This document shows, piece after piece, positions 32,761-41,323 of a stretch of DNA of 64,000 bases; positions within the stretch are counted from its first letter, which is position 1, and each line of letters starts with the position of its first letter. Location: positions 186,001 through 250,000 of the forward strand of contig NZ_FOFF01000005.1 of NCBI RefSeq assembly GCF_900110755.1, read 5' to 3'. The DNA comes from Streptomyces sp. yr375 (GTDB lineage: Bacteria > Actinomycetota > Actinomycetes > Streptomycetales > Streptomycetaceae). A program made the translations under genes and the position numbers. The notes below the pieces were generated by a model, which was given only the letters and a program-made list of their open reading frames with translations, was not told the origin of the DNA and did not search any database.

Positions 32761-34115
32761 TTGCCGCGCCTGACGACCTTCATGGACAGCTCCCCCGGGA
32801 CCAGGGCGCCCATCGCGATCGGCTTGACCGGCTCACCGGTGATGGGCTGCACGGACCAGTTCTGGAACAGGGTCGCGAGCACGGTCTGCGTCTCGAACCA
32901 GGAGAAGGACTCGCCGATGCAGTTGCGCACGCCCGCGCCGAACGGCATGAACGCGCTGCGCGGAACCTGCTTGGCCCGCTCGGGCAGCCAGCGGTCGGGG
33001 TCGAACGCCTCGGGGTTGTCGTAGACCTTGGGGTCGTGGTGGACGGCGTAGATGGAGTACAGCACCTCGGAGCCGGCCGGGATGCGGTGGCCGCCCAGCT
33101 CGGTGTCCGTCACGCACTTGCGGCCGAGCGCCCACACCGGCGGATACAGCCGCAGGGCCTCCTGGATGACCCGCCGGGTGTAGTCCAGCGCGCGCAGGTC
33201 GGTGGCCTGGACGGGGCGGTCGCCGACCACCTCGTCGACCTCCTCCTGGAGCCGGCGCTGCACCTCGGGGTGGCGGCCGAGCAGCATGCAGCTCCAGCTC
33301 ATGGCGCTCGGCGTGGTCTCGGAACCCGCCGTCAGGAGCGTCATGAACTCGTCCTGGATCTGCTTGTCCGTCATCGACTTGTTGCCCTCGTCACGCGCGG
33401 TGAAGAGGAGGTTCATCAGGTCGTCGGGGCGCTCGCCGCCGGGGCCCTTGGCACGGTAGTCGGCGATGATGCGCCGGCCCATCGAGTACAGCCGGCCGAC
33501 GGCGCTGTGGAACTCGCGGCTGGAGCGGCTGGGAATGCGGTCCAGGAGCGCGGGCGGGATCGCCGCCCGCTTCTCGACCCCGGAGATCACGATGGGCATG
33601 GACCGGAAGACCTCGGCCACGTCCTGCTCGACCATGTCGGTGGAGAACAGCGCCTTGATGACGACGCGCACGGCGAGCTCGTAGAACATGCTGTACATGC
33701 CGACGCGTTGACCGTCGCGCCAGGTGTCGAAGACCTCGGTCGCCGACTCCCGCATGACGTCGACGTAGCTGCCGATCTTCTCGTGGTGGAAGGCGGGCTG
33801 CATCAGCAGCCGCTGCCTGCGGTGGAAGTCGCCCTCGGACAGCAGGATGCCGTTGCCGAGCAGCGGGCGCGCCTGGTCGAACTGCATGCCCTTCTCGAAG
33901 GACTTGGCCTTGCGCACGAGGATGTCGTAGAGCATGTCGTGGTCGCTGACCACGTACGCCGGCTTGGTGCCGAGCCAGATCCGCACCAGACCGCCCTGCT
34001 CGCTCGCGGTCTGGAAGAACTTGAGGGGGTTACGGAACATCTGCACGGCGTGGCCCGCGAGCGGAACGCGTCCCGGCATGGGCGGGACGTTCGGTGCGGC
34101 AGTCGCCAAAGCCAT
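32757..34115 (-). CDS. Cytochrome P450 (PtlI/CYP183-like sequence type)
   Basis: 452 residues. N-terminal VPLAGHAVQMFRNPLKFFQT, I-helix AGSETT (263-268), ExxR motif EALR (319-322) and heme loop FGAGVRNCIGESFSW with Cys399. This layout is typical of terpene-hydrocarbon oxidising P450s of Streptomyces. It precedes the prenyl synthase with a four-base GTGA overlap, so it is an integral part of the operon. It may catalyse multi-step allylic oxidation of the cyclised product. It resembles the P450 at 29169 more than those at 25399 or 34192. Confidence 0.93.
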   Translation of the reverse strand: MALATAAPNVPPMPGRVPLAGHAVQMFRNPLKFFQTASEQGGLVRIWLGTKPAYVVSDHDMLYDILVRKAKSFEKGMQFDQARPLLGNGILLSEGDFHRRQRLLMQPAFHHEKIGSYVDVMRESATEVFDTWRDGQRVGMYSMFYELAVRVVIKALFSTDMVEQDVAEVFRSMPIVISGVEKRAAIPPALLDRIPSRSSREFHSAVGRLYSMGRRIIADYRAKGPGGERPDDLMNLLFTARDEGNKSMTDKQIQDEFMTLLTAGSETTPSAMSWSCMLLGRHPEVQRRLQEEVDEVVGDRPVQATDLRALDYTRRVIQEALRLYPPVWALGRKCVTDTELGGHRIPAGSEVLYSIYAVHHDPKVYDNPEAFDPDRWLPERAKQVPRSAFMPFGAGVRNCIGESFSWFETQTVLATLFQNWSVQPITGEPVKPIAMGALVPGELSMKVVRRGK

Positions 34116-34191
34116 GATCTTTTCCTCCGTGGAGTGGCTTGCTGCGAGGGGGGAGGCAGATGGAGAAGGGGAAAGGGGCGTCGGCGGGCGG

Positions 34192-35427
34192 TCAGGAGCA
34201 GGTGACCGGCAGTCCGGCCAGGCCCCGGAAGACGAAGCCGCCGGGCAGGTACTGCGGGGTGAAACCGTCGGCGAGCCGCAGTCCCGGCAGGGCGTCCGCG
34301 AGGGTCTCCAGGGCGATACGGGACTCCAGGCGGGCGAGCGCGGCCCCCACGCAGAAGTGGATGCCGAGGCCGAAGCCGAGGTGGCGCGGCGGGCCCTGCC
34401 GGTCGAGCCGGAACGTCTCGGGGTCGTCGACCTCCCCCGGATCGCGGCCCGCCGCCGCGAACATCACCCGCAGCCGGGCGCCCTCGGGCACCTCGGTGTC
34501 GCCGACGCGCAGCGCCCGGGTCGCGACGCGCGGCGCGCCCTGCACGGAGGAGTCGAAGCGCAGGGTCTCCTCGACCGCCGGGCCGATCAGCTCCCGGTCC
34601 TTGACGACGGCCTCCCACCGGGCGCGGTCCAGGAGCAGTTGGTGGACGGCGTTGGAGATCAGGTTGCTGGTGGTCTCGTGCCCCGCCGCGATCATCACCC
34701 GGAGGGCGACGACGGCGTCCTCGACGGTGCACACCGGGTCCGCGGCCTCGGACGCCCGCACCAGCTCGGTGAGCAGGTCGTCGGCGGGCTCCCGGCGCCG
34801 CTGCTCCAGCAGGTCGAGTACGTACTTCTCGTACGTGACGACGTTGGTGGCGCAGTGCACCTGCTGCTCGGGCGGCAGCGGGACGACCTGGAGGGCGAGC
34901 CACTCGTTGTTCCAGCCCTTGACCATCGCCCGGTCCGCCTCCGGGATGCCGATGATGTCGCAGATCACCGTCATCGGCAGCGGGTAGGCGAACTCCTGGA
35001 GCAGGTCGCCGCCGCCCTTGGCCGCGAGGTCGGCGACGAGCCGGCGGGCGATCTCCCGGATCGCGCCCTCGCGGCGGCGCAGCGCGCGGGGCGAGAAGTA
35101 CTCGCTGATGAGGGTGCGGAAGCGGGTGTGGGCCGGCGGCTCCACGTTGTAGAGGGCGACCCGGAAGAACAGCGAGCCGTCCAGGATCTCCTTCGCCTCG
35201 GGGCAGAAGGGATAGGAACCGTCGAGGTTGTAGCGGCTCGTGAAGTGCTCGTGGTCGCGCTGCACGGCCTCGATCTCGGCGCGGCCGGTGACGATCCACT
35301 CGTCCAGCGCGCTCTGGTGGGCCACCGGATGCTGCTCACGGGCGCGGGCGAACGCCGCGTACGGGCACGCACGGTAGGCCTCGGATCCGGGATCGAAGAG
35401 TTCTGCCACGGACGTGTCGGACGACAT
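34192..35427 (-). CDS. Cytochrome P450, first gene of the terpenoid operon
   Basis: 411 residues. I-helix AGHETT (248-253), ExxR motif ETLR (287-290) and heme loop GFGLGIHFCVGAALARLE with Cys359, the classical soluble actinobacterial P450 type. Start ATG at 35427; AGGAGG lies 12 bases upstream, a little far. It leads the 35427-28945 minus-strand operon. A 76-base gap separates it from the next P450, the only real gap in the operon apart from overlaps. A late-stage hydroxylation or epoxidation is plausible; the substrate is unknown. Confidence 0.93.
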   Translation of the reverse strand: MSSDTSVAELFDPGSEAYRACPYAAFARAREQHPVAHQSALDEWIVTGRAEIEAVQRDHEHFTSRYNLDGSYPFCPEAKEILDGSLFFRVALYNVEPPAHTRFRTLISEYFSPRALRRREGAIREIARRLVADLAAKGGGDLLQEFAYPLPMTVICDIIGIPEADRAMVKGWNNEWLALQVVPLPPEQQVHCATNVVTYEKYVLDLLEQRRREPADDLLTELVRASEAADPVCTVEDAVVALRVMIAAGHETTSNLISNAVHQLLLDRARWEAVVKDRELIGPAVEETLRFDSSVQGAPRVATRALRVGDTEVPEGARLRVMFAAAGRDPGEVDDPETFRLDRQGPPRHLGFGLGIHFCVGAALARLESRIALETLADALPGLRLADGFTPQYLPGGFVFRGLAGLPVTCS

Positions 35428-35736
35428 CGGTGCGCTGGCCTCCTAACGACGGGGCGGTCCCCGGCCACCGGGAGGGCGGTCGATCCGAACCCGCATGATC
35501 TGCACGTCAGCATCGTCGACGCGATCATCGGATGTCTTCGGCCGAGAGGCCAGGATCCACCGACCCGGCGGAAGGCGGGGCCGGCCCCCACACTGGTCTC
35601 CGGACCAGGCAACGGCAGGGGGGACGGCGGGGGGCGGGAGGCCGGTTCGTCGGCTGGGCACAGGGGCGTTGTGCGTCGTGGTGGTGAGCGGCGCTCGGGG
35701 GCGGCGGGCGGGGGCTTCGCCGGTCTCGCCGGGTGC
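35428..35736. other. Right border of the terpenoid cluster, 309 bp without a gene
   Basis: Holds the promoter region of the terpenoid operon (reading left) and the 3' flank of the response regulator. I see the AGGAGG site of the first P450 and a CGTCGACG palindrome near 35515, but no convincing -10/-35 pair, no tRNA, no attachment-site repeat and no transposon end. Short open frames here lack coding signs. Confidence 0.5.
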
Positions 35737-36420
35737 TTACTCTGCCCTCGGGCGTACCAGGCCCGATTCGTAGGCGATCACCACGAGTTGGGCGCGGTCG
35801 CGGGCGCCCAGTTTGGCCATGGCCCGGTTGACGTGCGTCTTCACGGTCAGCGGGCTGACCTCCAGGCGCTCGGCGATCTCGTCGTTGGAGTGCCCGCCTG
35901 CGACCTGGACGAGGACCTCGCGCTCGCGCACGGTGAGGGTGCCGAGGCGGGCGGAGCGGGCCGGGTCGTGGTCGTCGTCCGCCGTGCCGCCCTGGGCGAG
36001 GAAGCGGGCGATGAGGCCCTTGGTGGCGGTCGGCGACAGCAGCGCCTCGCCGCCCGCGGCGACCCGGATCGCGCTGAGCAGTTCCTCGGGCTCGCTGCCC
36101 TTGCCGAGGAACCCGGAGGCGCCGGCCCGCAGCGACTGCACCACGTAGTCGTCGACCTCGAACGTCGTCAGGATGACCACCCGGACGGCCGCGAGAGCGG
36201 GATCGGCGCTGATCATCCGGGTCGCGGCGAGACCGTCCGTGCCGGGCATGCGGATGTCCATCAGGACGACGTCGGCGCGCTCCTCCTTCGCCAGCCGGAC
36301 CGCCTGCGCGCCGTCGGACGCCTCGCCGACCACCTCCATGTCGGGCTCGGAGTCGACGAGCACCCGGAACGCGCTGCGCAGCAGTGCCTGGTCGTCGGCG
36401 AGCAGGACACGGATGGTCAT
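35737..36420 (-). CDS. NarL/LuxR-family response regulator
   Basis: 227 residues. Receiver domain with D9/D10, phospho-acceptor D55 (VVLMDIRMPG), conserved Thr and Lys positions (ILTT, FLGKGSE). C-terminal LuxR helix-turn-helix (LTVREREVLVQVAGGHSNDE ... SPLTVKTHVNRAMAKL). Start ATG overlaps the kinase stop by four bases, so the two form a cognate pair. This pair is part of the conserved chromosomal order (equivalent to SCO2165/2166 as I remember), so it is probably not specific to the terpenoid cluster. Confidence 0.94.
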   Translation of the reverse strand: MTIRVLLADDQALLRSAFRVLVDSEPDMEVVGEASDGAQAVRLAKEERADVVLMDIRMPGTDGLAATRMISADPALAAVRVVILTTFEVDDYVVQSLRAGASGFLGKGSEPEELLSAIRVAAGGEALLSPTATKGLIARFLAQGGTADDDHDPARSARLGTLTVREREVLVQVAGGHSNDEIAERLEVSPLTVKTHVNRAMAKLGARDRAQLVVIAYESGLVRPRAE

Positions 36421-37640
36421 ACGGTCTCCCCCGTGGTGGCCGTGCGGGTCTTGACCGGCAGGATCGCATGGACGCGGAAGCCGCCTCCGTAGCGGGGACC
36501 GGTGGTGAGGGTGCCGCGCAGGGCGGTGACGCGTTCGCGCATGCCGAGCAGGCCGTGGCCGCCGCCGACCGCGGGCGCCTCGTCGCCCGCGGGGTGGCCG
36601 TTGTCGAGGACCGTGACCTCGATGTTCGGTCCCACGCGGACGACGCTGACCTCGGCCTTCGCCGCCGCGCCCGCGTGCTTCTGGACGTTGGTGAGGGCCT
36701 CCTGGATGACCCGGTAGGCGGCCAGGCCGACGGCGGCCGGGAGGGTGGTGCCGTGGTCGGTGCGGGCCACGTCGACCTGGAGTCCGGCGTTGCGGAAGGT
36801 GCCGGCGAGTTCGTCGAGGCGGTCCAGACCCGGGGCGGGTTCGGTGGGGGCCTCGGGGTCGCCGGACTGGCGCAGCAGGCCGACGGTGGCCCGCAGTTCG
36901 TTGAGCGCGGAGCGGCTGGCCTCGCGGACGTGCGCGAGGGCCTCCTTGGCCTGGTCGGGCCGCTTGTCCATGACGTGCGCGGCGACCCCGGCCTGCACGT
37001 TGACCAGAGCGATGTGGTGGGCGACGACGTCGTGCAGGTCGCGGGCGATGCGCAGGCGCTCCTCGGCGACGCGGCGGCGGGCCTCCTCCTCGCGGGTGCG
37101 TTCGGCGCGCTCGGCGCGGTCGCGGATGGCCTGGACGACGGCCTTGCGGCTGCGGACCGCGTCCCCGGCGGTGGCGCCGATGCCGGTCCAGGCGAGGATC
37201 CCCAGGTTCTCCTGCGCGTACCAGGGCAGTGGTCCGGCGAGCATGGCGGCGCCGGTGAGGACCGTCATGGTGAGCAGGCCTGCCCGCAGGGTGGTGGCGC
37301 GGTCGGTGGTGGCGGCGACGGTGAACAGGGCGACGACGGCGCACATGGCGACGGGGGCGCGGGGGTCGCCGGTGAGGCACTCGACGAAGGAGACGGTGCC
37401 GGTGACGGCCAGCACCCTCATGGGGGCGCTGCGGCGGAAGACGAGGGCGACGGCGCCGAGGGTCATCAGGAGCAGGCTGAGGGGGTCGGGGGTGTGGATG
37501 CTCCAGCTCACGCCGCGGTCGCCGTGCGGGTTGATGAAGGAGCCGGCGAGCATGCAGAGGAGTACGGCGGCGGCGAGGGTGGCGTCCAGGGCGAGGGGGT
37601 GGGCTTGCAGCCGGCACTGGGCTCTGGCGAAGGGGGTCAC
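36417..37640 (-). CDS. Sensor histidine kinase (HisKA_3 type)
   Basis: 407 residues. N-terminal region with about five membrane helices (LAAAVLLCMLAGSFI, LLLMTLGAVALVF and others), then a HisKA_3 dimerisation domain with phospho-accepting His203 in IARDLHDVVAHH, and an HATPase domain with TVLDNGHPAGDEAPAVGGGHGLLGMRERV. There is no large extracellular loop, so the signal is probably sensed in or at the membrane. It phosphorylates the response regulator whose gene it overlaps. Confidence 0.94.
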   Translation of the reverse strand: MTPFARAQCRLQAHPLALDATLAAAVLLCMLAGSFINPHGDRGVSWSIHTPDPLSLLLMTLGAVALVFRRSAPMRVLAVTGTVSFVECLTGDPRAPVAMCAVVALFTVAATTDRATTLRAGLLTMTVLTGAAMLAGPLPWYAQENLGILAWTGIGATAGDAVRSRKAVVQAIRDRAERAERTREEEARRRVAEERLRIARDLHDVVAHHIALVNVQAGVAAHVMDKRPDQAKEALAHVREASRSALNELRATVGLLRQSGDPEAPTEPAPGLDRLDELAGTFRNAGLQVDVARTDHGTTLPAAVGLAAYRVIQEALTNVQKHAGAAAKAEVSVVRVGPNIEVTVLDNGHPAGDEAPAVGGGHGLLGMRERVTALRGTLTTGPRYGGGFRVHAILPVKTRTATTGETV

Positions 37641-37659
37641 TGGTTGGTCACCGTCGCTT

Positions 37660-37790
37660 TCCGTACCGTCACCGGGGGCTGCCGCCCCCAGCCCCCCACT
37701 GTCGGCCCTGAAGGGCCCGGGCCCTCGTCCTCAAACGCCGGACGGGCTGATTATGCGGGCCCCCACCTGAAAAGCACCCACCCTCAGACC
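37660..37790. repeat. Dispersed streptomycete motif around CCTCAAACGCCGGACGGGC
   Basis: GGGGGCTGCCGCCCCCAGCC forms a small hairpin, followed about 35 bases on by CGTCCTCAAACGCCGGACGG and GCTGATTATG. I recognise this combination as a very frequent intergenic element of Streptomyces genomes. It sits upstream of the kinase gene. Confidence 0.55.
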
Positions 37791-37869
37791 ACCCGAACAC
37801 TGCCCCCGGCACTGAAAAGTAGCCGCCACATCCCCGAAGACCCGCTCCCCCCCCTCAACACCGAAGACC

Positions 37870-38593
37870 CGCCCGGCCCCGGATGAGCCGCCCAGTCCTG
37901 AACGCGCCCTCGGCCCCGGATGAGCCGCCTTGCGCTGGAGGCACCCTCATCCCCGGATGAGGCGCCAGCCGGGGATGAGCCGGCCAACCCTGGATGCGCC
38001 CTCGGCCCCGGATGCACCGACCCGGTCCTGGATGCACTTTCAGCCCTGAATGAGCCGCCTAGCCCTGGACGCACCCTCAGCTCCGGATGAGCCACCCAGC
38101 CCCGGATAACCGGATAAGGCGTCAGCCGGGGATGCGCCCTCAGCCCTGGACAAGCCGCCCAGGGACGCGCCCTCCGCCCTGGATGCACCCTCGGCCCTGG
38201 ATGAGCCGCCAGCCCTGGACGCACCCTCAACCCCAGACACGCCGCCAGCCCTGGACACACTCTCTCTCAGCCCCAGATGAGCCACCCAACCCTGGATCCG
38301 CTCTCCGCCCCGGATGCGCCGCCCAGCCATAGATCAGGCGTCAGCCGGAGAGATGAGGCGTCAGCCCCGGATGAGCCCCCCCCAGCCCCGGATAAGGCGT
38401 CAGTCGGGGATGAGGAGTCAGCCCCGGCCGAGCTGCCCGGACCTGCGGCCGAGCTGCCCGGACCTGCGGCCGAGCTGCCCGGACCTGCGGCTGAGCCGGC
38501 CGGACCCGCGGCTGAGCTGTCCGGCCCTGGATGAGGTCTCAGTCGGGGATGAGTCGCCTGGCCCCAGATGAGGCTTCAGCCGGGGATCAGGCC
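37870..38593. repeat. Degenerate 18-19 bp tandem-repeat tract ending in the pspAA stop codon
   Basis: Roughly 30-40 diverged units alternate between CAGCCCCGGATGAGCCGC-like and CAGCCCTGGATGCACCCT-like halves across about 720 bases. The rightmost unit, TCAGCCGGGGATCAGGCC at 38576-38593, is the 3' end of pspAA on the minus strand (G-L-I-P-G-stop). Open frames in the tract, on both strands, simply translate the repeats into Pro/Trp/Arg- or Gly/Ala-rich strings and are not called as genes. There are no constant repeats with unique spacers, so it is not a CRISPR array. Confidence 0.85.
38429..38530. repeat. 21-bp tandem repeat, about five copies
   Basis: GCCGAGCTGCCCGGACCTGCG occurs three times almost perfectly, followed by two diverged units (GCTGAGCCGGCCGGACCCGC, GCTGAGCTGTCCGGCCCTGG). 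It is embedded in the older 18-19 bp tract but has a different period and far higher identity, so it is a younger expansion. Confidence 0.85.
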
Positions 38594-38854
38594 GTCGTCG
38601 CTCAGCATTTCTCGGACCTGCTCCAGGCTGGCGTCCGGGGACGGGAGGATGAGTTCCGAGGGTTCCAGGGCGTCGTCCGGGAGGGGGGTGCCCAGGCGGC
38701 GGACTGCGGAAAGGAGGGCGGCGAGGGTTTGGCGGAAGCCCTCCTCGTCGCCGCTTTCCATCGTGGCCAGCAGTTCGTCGTCCAGCTTGTTCAGTTCGAC
38801 GAAGTGGGAGTCGGCCAGCTTCCACTGGCCCTCCCCCATGATCCGTACGATCAT
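38576..38854 (-). CDS. pspAA: PspA-associated protein PspAA
   Basis: 92 residues. MIVRIMGEGQWKLADSHFVE at the start and ELILPSPDASLEQVREMLSDDGLIPG at the end match the PspAA domain family of actinobacteria. It lies 33 bases downstream of pspA on the same strand and probably assists PspA in the membrane-stress response. Its terminal codons and stop form the last unit of the large tandem-repeat tract. Confidence 0.9.
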   Translation of the reverse strand: MIVRIMGEGQWKLADSHFVELNKLDDELLATMESGDEEGFRQTLAALLSAVRRLGTPLPDDALEPSELILPSPDASLEQVREMLSDDGLIPG

Positions 38855-38887
38855 GTCGCTCTCCTCGGCTCCGGGCCCCGGCGCGGG

Positions 38888-39697
38888 CTACTGCTTGTCG
38901 AAGCGCGGGGTGTCCTGCGGCTGCTGCTGGGACTGAGACTGGGACTGCGACTGGCTCGTGCCACCTTCGATGGCCTGCTGCCCGGCGGAGCTGCCGCCGG
39001 CCAGCTCTGCCTTCATGCGTTGCAGTTCCAGCTCTACATCCGTACCACCGGAGAGGCGGTCCAGCTCGGCCTGGAGGTCGTCCTTCGCGATGCCCGTGGG
39101 GTCGTCGAGGGCGCCGGAGGCCATCAGCTCGTCGAGGGCGCCGGCCCTCGCCTGGAGCTGGGCGGTCTTGTCCTCGGCGCGCTGGATGGCCAGGCCGACG
39201 TCGCCCATCTCCTCGGAGATGCCGGAGAAGGCCTCGCCGATGCGGGTCTGGGCCTGGGCGGCGGTGTAGGTGGCCTTGATGGTCTCCTTCTTGGTGCGGA
39301 AGGCGTCCACCTTGGCCTGGAGGCGCTGGGCCGCGAGGGTGAGCTTCTCCTCCTCGCCCTGGAGCGTGGAGTGCTGCGTCTCGAGGTCGGTGACCTGCTG
39401 CTGGAGGGCGGCGCGGCGCGACAGCGCCTCGCGGGCGAGGTCCTCACGGCCGAGCGCGAGCGCCTTGCGGCCCTGGTCCTCCAGCTTGGTGGACTGCGAC
39501 TGCAACTGGTTGAGCTGGAGCTCCAGCCGCTTGCGCGAGGTGGCCACGTCGGCGACGCCGCGACGGACCTTCTGGAGCAGCTCCAGTTGCTTCTGGTACG
39601 AGTAGTCGAGGGTCTCGCGCGGGTCCTCGGCCCGGTCAAGGGCCTTGTTCGCCTTCGCGCGGAAGATCATCCCCATACGCTTCATGACACCGCTCAT
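38888..39697 (-). CDS. pspA: Phage shock protein A / IM30 family membrane-stress protein
   Basis: 269 residues from the ATG at 39697. MKRMGMIFRAKANKALDRAE, then a long coiled coil (about residues 25-210), typical of PspA/Vipp1, which forms ESCRT-III-like assemblies on stressed membranes. The C-terminus is a low-complexity QSQSQSQSQQQPQD tail not needed for the fold. The upstream in-frame extension to 39841 was rejected because it has no family similarity. Pairs with pspAA. Confidence 0.94.
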   Translation of the reverse strand: MSGVMKRMGMIFRAKANKALDRAEDPRETLDYSYQKQLELLQKVRRGVADVATSRKRLELQLNQLQSQSTKLEDQGRKALALGREDLAREALSRRAALQQQVTDLETQHSTLQGEEEKLTLAAQRLQAKVDAFRTKKETIKATYTAAQAQTRIGEAFSGISEEMGDVGLAIQRAEDKTAQLQARAGALDELMASGALDDPTGIAKDDLQAELDRLSGGTDVELELQRMKAELAGGSSAGQQAIEGGTSQSQSQSQSQQQPQDTPRFDKQ

Positions 39698-39939
39698 GGG
39701 CTTCGCGCGCCCCCTTCTGACGGACAAGCTCACAGGTCTGCGACAGAACCCACAGTACGGGCCCTGCATCCATTGACGCACTGTTCGGGGACGGATGCGC
39801 TCATCCCCAAGGACGACTGACCAGGCTCTTACTCCGGCCAAAGGAGTAGGTGACCCTCAGGGTGTAAGACGTCCAGTGTTGCCGGATCGTTCCCCTCCGG
39901 GCTGGGGTCCATGCCCGGGAGCGCTTACCCTTGGGTTTT

Positions 39940-40533
39940 GTGTTCCGTAGCCGTGCCAAGGAAGAGAAGGCCCCCGCCGACGCGGTGGTGACCGACTCCA
40001 AGCAGACCCGCGACCCGCAGGCCCCGAAGGGCAGGCCCACGCCCAAGCGCAATGAGGCCCAGTCCCAGCGCCGCAGCGTCGCCAACACGTCGATGTCGCG
40101 CAAGGACGCCTCCAAGCGTCAGCGCGAGGAGCGCCGTGCCCAGCTCGACCGGCAGCGCCAGGCGCTGGCGGGCGGTGACGAGCGTTATCTGCCGGTCCGT
40201 GACAAGGGGCCGGTGCGCAAGTTCGCCCGCGACTTCATCGACTCGCGGTTCAACGTGGCGGAGTTCTTCCTGCCGATGGCCGTGATCATCCTCGTGCTGA
40301 GCATGGTGCGGGTGGGCTCGTTGCAGACCATCGCGCTGCTGCTGTGGCTGGTCGTGATCGTGCTGATCGTGCTGGACTCGCTCGTCACCGGCTTCCGGCT
40401 GCGCAAGCAGCTCGCCGAGCGCTTCCCCGACCAGAACCGGCGGGGCGCGGTGGCCTACGCGCTGATGCGCTCGCTCCAGATGCGCCGGCTCCGGCTGCCG
40501 AAGCCGCAGCTCAAGCGCGGAGCGCGGCCCTGA
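39940..40533 (+). CDS. DUF3043 integral membrane protein
   Basis: 197 residues from the GTG at 39940 (VFRSRAKEEK). A charged cytoplasmic N-terminal half rich in Lys/Arg (KRNEAQSQRRS, KDASKRQREERRAQLDRQ) is followed by two membrane helices (LPMAVIILVLSMVRV, IALLLWLVVIVLIVLDSL) and a basic tail. Matches the actinobacterial DUF3043 family of unknown function. A TACCCT box eight bases before the GTG and no Shine-Dalgarno suggest a leaderless mRNA. Divergent from pspA. Confidence 0.9.
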   Translation: MFRSRAKEEKAPADAVVTDSKQTRDPQAPKGRPTPKRNEAQSQRRSVANTSMSRKDASKRQREERRAQLDRQRQALAGGDERYLPVRDKGPVRKFARDFIDSRFNVAEFFLPMAVIILVLSMVRVGSLQTIALLLWLVVIVLIVLDSLVTGFRLRKQLAERFPDQNRRGAVAYALMRSLQMRRLRLPKPQLKRGARP

Positions 40534-41318
40534 GCACTGCGGCTTTCTCCGGGGGAGCGGCCGAGGCCTGGCTGAGCAGGCTGGGCGGGCTGCGGGATGT
40601 CGTACGACAGGAGCTGGTGGCCCGGCAGCTCGACGAGCAGATGGCGGGCCGCTACCCGGTCGGGCAGCGGCTGCGGGTCCTCGACGTCGGGATGGGCCAG
40701 GGCACGCAGGCGCTGCGGCTGGCCCGGCTCGGTCATCAGGTGACCGGTCTGGAGCAGGACGCGACGATGGTCGCCGCGGCCCGCGAGGCGCTGTGCGGCG
40801 AGCCCGAGGGCATCCGGGAGCGGATGCGGATCATCGAGGGCGACGGCCGGGACACAGGGGTGCACTTCCTGCCCGGCAGTTTCGACGTGGTGCTGTGCCA
40901 CGGCGTGCTCATGTACGTCGAGGAGCCGGACCCGCTGCTCGCCGGGCTCGCGCGGATGCTGGCCCCGGGCGGACTGCTGTCGCTGCTGGTCAGGAACGCG
41001 GACGCGCTCGCCATGCGGCCCGGGCTGGCCGGCGACTGGGCGGCCACGCTGGGCGCCTTCGACACGGCCGCCTACCGCAACCGGCTCGGTCTGGACGTAC
41101 GGGCGGACCGGCTGTCGACGCTGACCGGCACGCTCGCCGGGATCGGGGCGCCGCTCCAGGCCTGGTTCGGCGTGCGGGTCTTCACGGACACGGCGGCGGA
41201 CGACACGGAGATCCCGGGCGACGTCGACGCTCTGCTGGCCGCCGAGGAGCGGGCCGGGCGGACCGACCCCTACCGGCAGGTCGCGGCGCTGCTGCACCTG
41301 TGCGGTGTGCGCGGCTGA
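40530..41318 (+). CDS. SAM-dependent methyltransferase with a probable CTG start
   Basis: 262 residues if translation begins at CTG 40530. Motif I is LDVGMGQGTQALRLA, followed by an acidic loop EQD and DVVLCHGVLMYVEEPD, as in class I methyltransferases. No ATG, GTG or TTG lies in a sensible place near the N-terminus, whereas CTG 40530 has GGAG seven bases upstream and overlaps the DUF3043 stop as CTGA, mimicking ATGA coupling. A later GTG (40617) would remove about 29 residues ahead of the fold. Substrate unknown. A tandem 11-bp repeat follows the stop. Confidence 0.82.
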   Translation: MSTAAFSGGAAEAWLSRLGGLRDVVRQELVARQLDEQMAGRYPVGQRLRVLDVGMGQGTQALRLARLGHQVTGLEQDATMVAAAREALCGEPEGIRERMRIIEGDGRDTGVHFLPGSFDVVLCHGVLMYVEEPDPLLAGLARMLAPGGLLSLLVRNADALAMRPGLAGDWAATLGAFDTAAYRNRLGLDVRADRLSTLTGTLAGIGAPLQAWFGVRVFTDTAADDTEIPGDVDALLAAEERAGRTDPYRQVAALLHLCGVRG

Positions 41319-41323
41319 GCGGA

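Noticed and set aside
22643..35427. Integrase, transposase or tRNA attachment site bordering the cluster
   Set aside because: Neither border shows a mobile gene, tRNA or clear flanking direct repeat; the 19-bp repeat at 22566 is local to nadA and has no partner at 35428-35736.
35737..37640. Two-component system as the terpenoid cluster regulator
   Set aside because: The pair belongs to the conserved chromosomal order and is present in relatives without the cluster as far as I know; the LuxR gene at 28060 is the better candidate.
37855..38571. Several overlapping short open frames on both strands
   Set aside because: They only translate the tandem-repeat tract; no ribosome sites, no conserved domain.
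37870..38593. Possible CRISPR array
   Set aside because: Units are contiguous, degenerate and lack constant-length unique spacers; no cas genes in the window.
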